From assembly GCA_905331475.1 (NCBI GenBank), contig CAJNYU010002766.1:1-64000 (forward strand): 64,000 bases of DNA, read 5' to 3'. The position numbers were made by a program, and so were the translations under genes. The DNA comes from Rotaria socialis (Eukaryota > Rotifera > Eurotatoria > Philodinida > Philodinidae). Shown here one piece after another: positions 59,253-64,000 of this stretch; positions within the stretch are counted from its first letter, which is position 1; each line of letters opens with the position of its first letter. Under the pieces are notes generated by a model. It searched no databases. It was given only the letters and a program-made list of their open reading frames with translations, and was not told the origin of the DNA.

Positions 59253-62200
59253 ATGGAGCATTGGACGAACATACAAAACAAAATCACTGCTAATATTCAT
59301 CAATCTAATTTGCCAAAATTTTCAATTAGTTTAGATCTTACTCCTAGACCAAATTCATCAGCATTAAATGTTGATCGTAGTTTAATTTCTAGTAAGATAA
59401 TTATTCGAAAGATATTTATATAATGATTCGTTTTTTGTTTTTGTTATGTTAAAGTGGACAATCTTTATTCATCAAATAAACATATTGGTCAATCATTTTC
59501 AGGTTTTGATAATATTTCTATAACTGATAGGAAATATTCTGATCCGGAATTTCTACCTATACCTGAAAGTATTACACAAGACAATGAAAGAACATCGTTG
59601 GATGATCTTCAATATGGAACATATGTAACACGATGGTAAATTTTAATTTAAAAAATTTTTAATGATACATTTTATCTTAAGGCTACGTCCTGAACAAATT
59701 CGATGGTCTAAGGAAGCTCAACAATATTCATTATCTGTATTCAATCAACCACATTCAAAAGATATAAATCAAGGTCGTCTTGGTGATTGTTGGTTTGTTT
59801 CTGCATTATCATTAATTGCTGAAATACCACAAATATTATATAAAGTTATGATCACAAAACAATATAATCCAGTTGGTAAATGCATCAATATATTAATGAA
59901 AAAAATAATCTAGATGAGTCTATTTTAGGTCTTTATAAAATTCGTTTATGTAATCGCGGGATTTGGCAAGTTGTTACTATCGATGACATGTTACCTGTAA
60001 CAGAAACAAATTCACTTGTCTTCACACGAAGCCAGAAAAAACAATTGTTTGCATCATTAATTGAGAAAGCATTAGCAAAATTGCACGGAAGTTATAAGGC
60101 TCTTGAATCTGGTATGAAAATTTATTTTGTTTACTTTGTAGAATAACTATTAATAAATGATTTATCTACCTCCACGAAAATTGACCGACAGTTTTGCAAT
60201 AAAAGAATAAAAATATTTTCTCGAAAAACAGTTCGAAATGTGAAATATAAAAAGCGAATTAACATTAATTATATTAATATGCTAATATTACAAAAAAAAA
60301 GAATCATTTAGATAGATCAGTTTGACAAAGACAAAAAGAGCAGCTATAGTAGTTTACACACAATCAGCAAATTCTTCTAATAATGGTACGAAGATTGTCT
60401 GTCTTGAAAATACGTCTACAATCTCATCATAGCCACCCCCTCACTCTCAAGATTCAGTTCAGAGTTCGAGCTACATTTTAACAAAATGTTTCTATTCTTT
60501 TATGGCAAAATTTTCGATCGATTTTTGGTTCACGAATTTTTGCTTTGACGATTTATTTATAGGAAGATGCGTGGAAGGTTTACAAACATTAACAGGTAAA
60601 CCATGTGAAGTAAGTTAAATAGAAAATGTTAATCTTTTGAAGTATTTCTAATTAATTTCATCTTCTTTATAGGTATTTTTATTACATTTAACTGATCCGA
60701 AAAAGAAACCAAATCTTAATCATATATGGACTAAAATAATTCAATCAAAAGCGAAAGGTTAAATAGTCTATAGAAATTTTATTATTTTAAATAAGTAAGA
60801 ATTAATTTAGGATATCTTATGACATGTTTAGCTTCGAATAACCAACTTAATGGAGAACTTTTTCATCGAATGGGTAAATTAAATCAATGACTGACTTTTG
60901 TATTTCATATTTTAATCTCGGAATATGTTTACTAAAAAAACAGAATATGCCATAAGATACAGCGTGGAAAGCTCTACAAAGTAAAATTTATTTTAATCAT
61001 TTATTTTCAACACAAGCAAAATTCTGTGGAATCTACTTTTGACGGTACAAAAAAGCAATCTCACAGAATTTTGCTGCTGTTGAAAATAAACTTTACTTTG
61101 TAGAGCTTCCCACGCTGTATCTTATGGCATATTCTGTTTTTTTAGTAAACATATTTCGAGATTAAAATATGAAATATATGCAAATCGTCCATTTATTATG
61201 GGATATTCGCTATTTTAATTTCTATTTTCCTTTTAATAGGTCTGGAGTTAGATCATGCCTATAGTATTATTGATGCGCGGCAAGTTGGTTCGCAAAGACT
61301 TGTTCGTTTACGTAATCCATGGGGTAAAAAAGAATTGAATACTTCACTCAGTGATAAATGGCCAAGAATTCTTAACGAAAAATTTGTTACATCTTCCAAT
61401 AACGATGGCGTTTTCTGGATGTGTATGTATTCGGTTTTTTTTGGAAATAAAATCATCAATAGATGTTTTTTTTGTTTTGCTAAATAGCTTTGGAAGAAAT
61501 ATCTTCGCTCTTCAGCGAAGTTACTATTTGTAAGATCAGTGGAAATGAACATGAAGTTAGTTTTATATTTTGTTTATTTTTAAGAATAAAGTTTTTTGTT
61601 TTTAAACCTAGGTTCGTAAAACAGGTCAATTTAGTGATTTTTCTTCTAAAATAACATCGGCATATAGTCTTCATTGTCCGAATGGAGGTGAAATCGACAT
61701 TGAATTATTTAATGCAACCGATGCAAAATATAATAATCGTTTAACAAATTTCGATATTGATCTTTTCTTAATTGTACTCAGTTCAAATGGCTCTTGCCAA
61801 GCATATAAACATAGCCTTGATTATTATACAACATTATCAACAACAGTACCACCTGGTCGATATATTATTTTAGCTGGTTCAATGTCAGCAATTAATTATT
61901 CGATCTGTTCAAAATATACTTTAGTTGTGCATGGTGATCAACCATTTGTTGTTAATGAACAACCATCATCATATGAATTAGTTTGTAATGCATTTCATGC
62001 AGTTGCTCTTCGAGCTAATAATCGAAAAGATTTTGAAGATGGCGTGTCGATTTTAACATTTAATGATAATGGGTAAAGAAATATATTCTTATTTTTGTAT
62101 TTTTATTTTTATTTCTATTTAGAGGTTTTGGTTTTATTTGTGAAAATAAATCTAATCGAACAATTCGTTTTACAACTGATTTTCAAGGATCAATCAATGT

Positions 62201-62593
62201 TGTATCTTCTCGAAAAACGTTTCATATGGTTGATGTAATTCCAGCTAAAACAAAGCAGCTTTTTGCGTTCTTTACACGAAAAATGCTTTCTGAAGATGTA
62301 AACATTGGTAAATAGACCTGTTTATTTTATATCTTATTTTCTTCGTTGTCTCTGTTTTTTAGTATATCAGGTAGAATATCAGGTGAGTTTATTTTTTTCT
62401 ATAATTCTCGTAGATCAACATTATTTAATTAAAAAAGCTCTTGAATAAATTACAGGATGTTAATCATATTGGTGCAAGAAATAATCCACCTATACCTTCT
62501 GCAGCTTTCGGTAGGATTGACTTTTTTTTGGATGATATTATATGAAAATATTTGCCACATTTAGGTCTTCATACGCTGAAACCTGTTCATTGA
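59253..62593 (+). CDS. Calpain-15 (SOL)-like cysteine protease, 630 aa, 14 exons
   Basis: Exons: 59253-59391, 59455-59635, 59682-59875, 59929-60111, 60563-60609, 60673-60757, 60811-60873, 61240-61422, 61488-61555, 61612-62072, 62123-62307, 62363-62382 (20 nt), 62456-62510 and 62565-62593; total 1893 nt, in frame. The catalytic Cys lies in QGRLGDCWFVSALSLIAEIP, the His in LELDHAYSIIDARQV, and the Asn in RLVRLRNPWGKKE. TIDDMLPVTETNSLVFTRSQ, LIEKALAKLHGSYKALESG and GVFWM + SLEEISSLFSEV are close to calpain-15. The C-terminal ~240 residues fit the SOL-homology domain (YSLHCPNGGEIDIELF, VPPGRYIILAGS). Calpain-15 proteins normally begin with zinc fingers; none is seen here. It is a calcium-dependent intracellular protease. 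Most introns are 45-65 nt; two are longer (451 and 366 nt). Confidence 0.92.
60901..61176. mobile_element. Foldback MITE inside calpain intron 7
   Basis: The left arm, from TATTTCATATTTTAATCTCG, and the right arm, ending CGAGATTAAAATATGAAATA, pair over ~130 bp with few mismatches; both include CAGAATATGCCATAAGATAC and TACAAAGTAAA blocks. The total is ~276 bp, with a short loop near 61040. It enlarges a 366-nt intron that would otherwise be ~90 nt. Confidence 0.8.
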
Positions 62594-62730
62594 CGTTTTT
62601 CGTCTTTGTGTTTGATGCCATGGATTGTTATGATTTTCTAAAAACTTACACCAATAGTTAATTTATTTATCAATAAAAAGAAGCATCTTGAATAAGAATT
62701 CATTAAATAAATTCAAAAGAATTTTGATAT

Positions 62731-62900
62731 CGGGTGTGGGCCTATATTTACTCTAATTAACACCAACACCCACTTTCACACCCTTTTATGAGATGTATTT
62801 TGTTGAAGTTTTCCACAACGGATATTGAAGACATATCAATCCTTGTAATTTCACTTGCCGGAGTTCGGGGTGGGCATCATAGGGTAAAATCACACCCACA
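62731..62900. repeat. Two G-rich telomere-like hairpin patches
   Basis: GGGTGTGGGCCTATATTTAC at 62733 pairs with AACACCAACACCCACTTTC and CACACCC to 62784. GGGGTGGGCATC near 62869 pairs with CACACCCACATCC at ~62891. Confidence 0.45.
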
Positions 62901-64000
62901 TCCTGATTTTCGTTCGAAGGAAAATAACGATTACTTTGAATCAAACTCAAGTCGAAAATTATAACGGAAAATGTGATTTTTTTAATATGAATAATTCTCA
63001 TTGTTCCAATTCAGTCTTATTTTTTCCTAGAACGTAATAAACTATTACGTATTCAAACGTTCTATCTATTCACAAAAAGTGCCAGCGAAATAGCTGACCG
63101 CATTACCCCACTTTCTTTCTCTTGCCGATAGAGAGAAGAGAATGGAAAATGAAATGCTCGCAAGTATAGACAACGTTTAGTTACGGACATGACATTCAGA
63201 TTTATTAGAAAACTTACATTCTTCATAGCTTGAATATTTTGAGTAAATGCCAACCGAACAAAAAATTTTAAAATAAACAGCCAGTAGTGATAAGAAGGAA
63301 GGAAGTCGTTGCAATTTATTGTTATTCAAAGATAAGAAAAACATGGCAACTATTTTCATCACTTGTTTATGATATTCTAAATCTTCAAAATGACATATTC
63401 ATTTCTAGTGTACTTCTTATAAAGTTTCTCTTATTTTACAACATGCATTCCATCTTTTATAAATTCATTGGAATCATACAGTTGACTTTCTACAAAATTT
63501 TTTCTTCAAATTCTTCGAATGAAATATCATTACAGTAAATGAAACTGAAAGAAGCAATAACGAAGAAATCCTTAAACAGAAACCATTTTATTATGTTGGC
63601 TCTGGATGAGAATTTATGAGAACAGTAACAATTCTCAACAGATATACATATTATACAGGCTTTTAACCAATATTGAACTCTCTAACTCAAACAAAACCGA
63701 TGCAACCCAAAGAATTACAGAGTATTACTTGGAACTTTCCTTACTTAACCCAACCCAAAGAATTATAGATAACTACTTGGGATTTCAAACGAATTAGCTA
63801 AAAAGCTTTCTCGAAGCGAAGTTATTTGAATTTCCTGGAAATAGGAATTTACCATGTCCTTATTTTATTAGTTTCCGATATTAGGATCCGATATCGATTC
63901 CGGAACCAGGAATCCGACGATAATCCGATAGTTTCCTTGCGCCTTCCGAAGAGCTCCGTCGGACTCCAATAGGAACCGATCGGAACTTATCGGATCCTAG
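62901..64000. other. Non-coding end of window with a short tandem duplication
   Basis: No gene. A ~55-bp unit containing ACCCAAAGAATTA and ACTTGG is present twice between 63700 and 63785. From 63880 on, the sequence becomes a TCCGAT/CCGATCGGAA-rich repeat like that at 1700-1790. Confidence 0.45.

Noticed and set aside
1-64000. CRISPR arrays, bacterial operons or rRNA genes
   Set aside because: There are no regularly spaced identical repeats and no rRNA-like conserved blocks. Genes have spliceosomal introns, so the window is eukaryotic.

Overview
The window is a piece of an AT-rich animal genome. It best fits a bdelloid rotifer (Adineta/Rotaria type); this is an inference from gene content and layout, since no marker gene is present. 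The supporting signs are: spliced genes with many 45-70 nt introns next to intronless genes of bacterial-like type; a bdelloid-style secreted repeat domain; scattered GTGTGGG patches that match the published bdelloid telomeric hexamer TGTGGG; and many DNA-transposon remnants. All exon chains given as complete were joined by hand at GT/AG sites and stay in frame.

Layout. 1-10 kb: decayed or partial secreted and membrane protein genes on the minus strand, including a duplicated 420-nt exon whose second copy carries a stop, among inverted-repeat elements. 10.9-19.8 kb: one three-exon gene for a 1971-aa ankyrin-repeat/coiled-coil protein. 19.8-29.3 kb: AT-rich DNA with a FLYWCH-like fragment, an intronless SLC10A7-like transporter (23.8-25.3 kb), old repeats and a hAT-type element with a perfect 8-bp target duplication. 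29.3-33.9 kb: a two-exon ABCC (MRP-type) transporter. 34-38.4 kb: minisatellite and a 1.48-kb repeat.

38.43-48.20 kb is the highlight: a ~9.8-kb DNA transposon with ~190-bp terminal inverted repeats, subterminal arrays of ACGCGTTTCG-type motifs, and two multi-exon minus-strand genes. One encodes an ~813-aa DDE-type transposase related to the tnp2/CACTA group as seen in cnidarians. The other encodes a 467-aa BEN-domain protein. About 0.6 kb outside its right end sits an intronless, bacterial-like methyltransferase-fold gene (48.8-49.5 kb).

49.5-57.3 kb: nested non-autonomous elements (two hAT-like, one of them inside an older foldback), a second copy of the 1.48-kb repeat ending at an assembly gap, and GC-rich CCGGTT repeats. 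57.4-58.6 kb: an intronless sulfotransferase. 59.25-62.6 kb: a 14-exon calpain-15-like protease, one intron of which holds a foldback MITE. 62.6-64 kb: G-rich patches and short tandem repeats.

The host genes (ankyrin protein, transporters, sulfotransferase, calpain) show no operon-like link. The transposase and BEN gene are the one clear functional pair, probably mobilisation plus DNA binding at the element ends.
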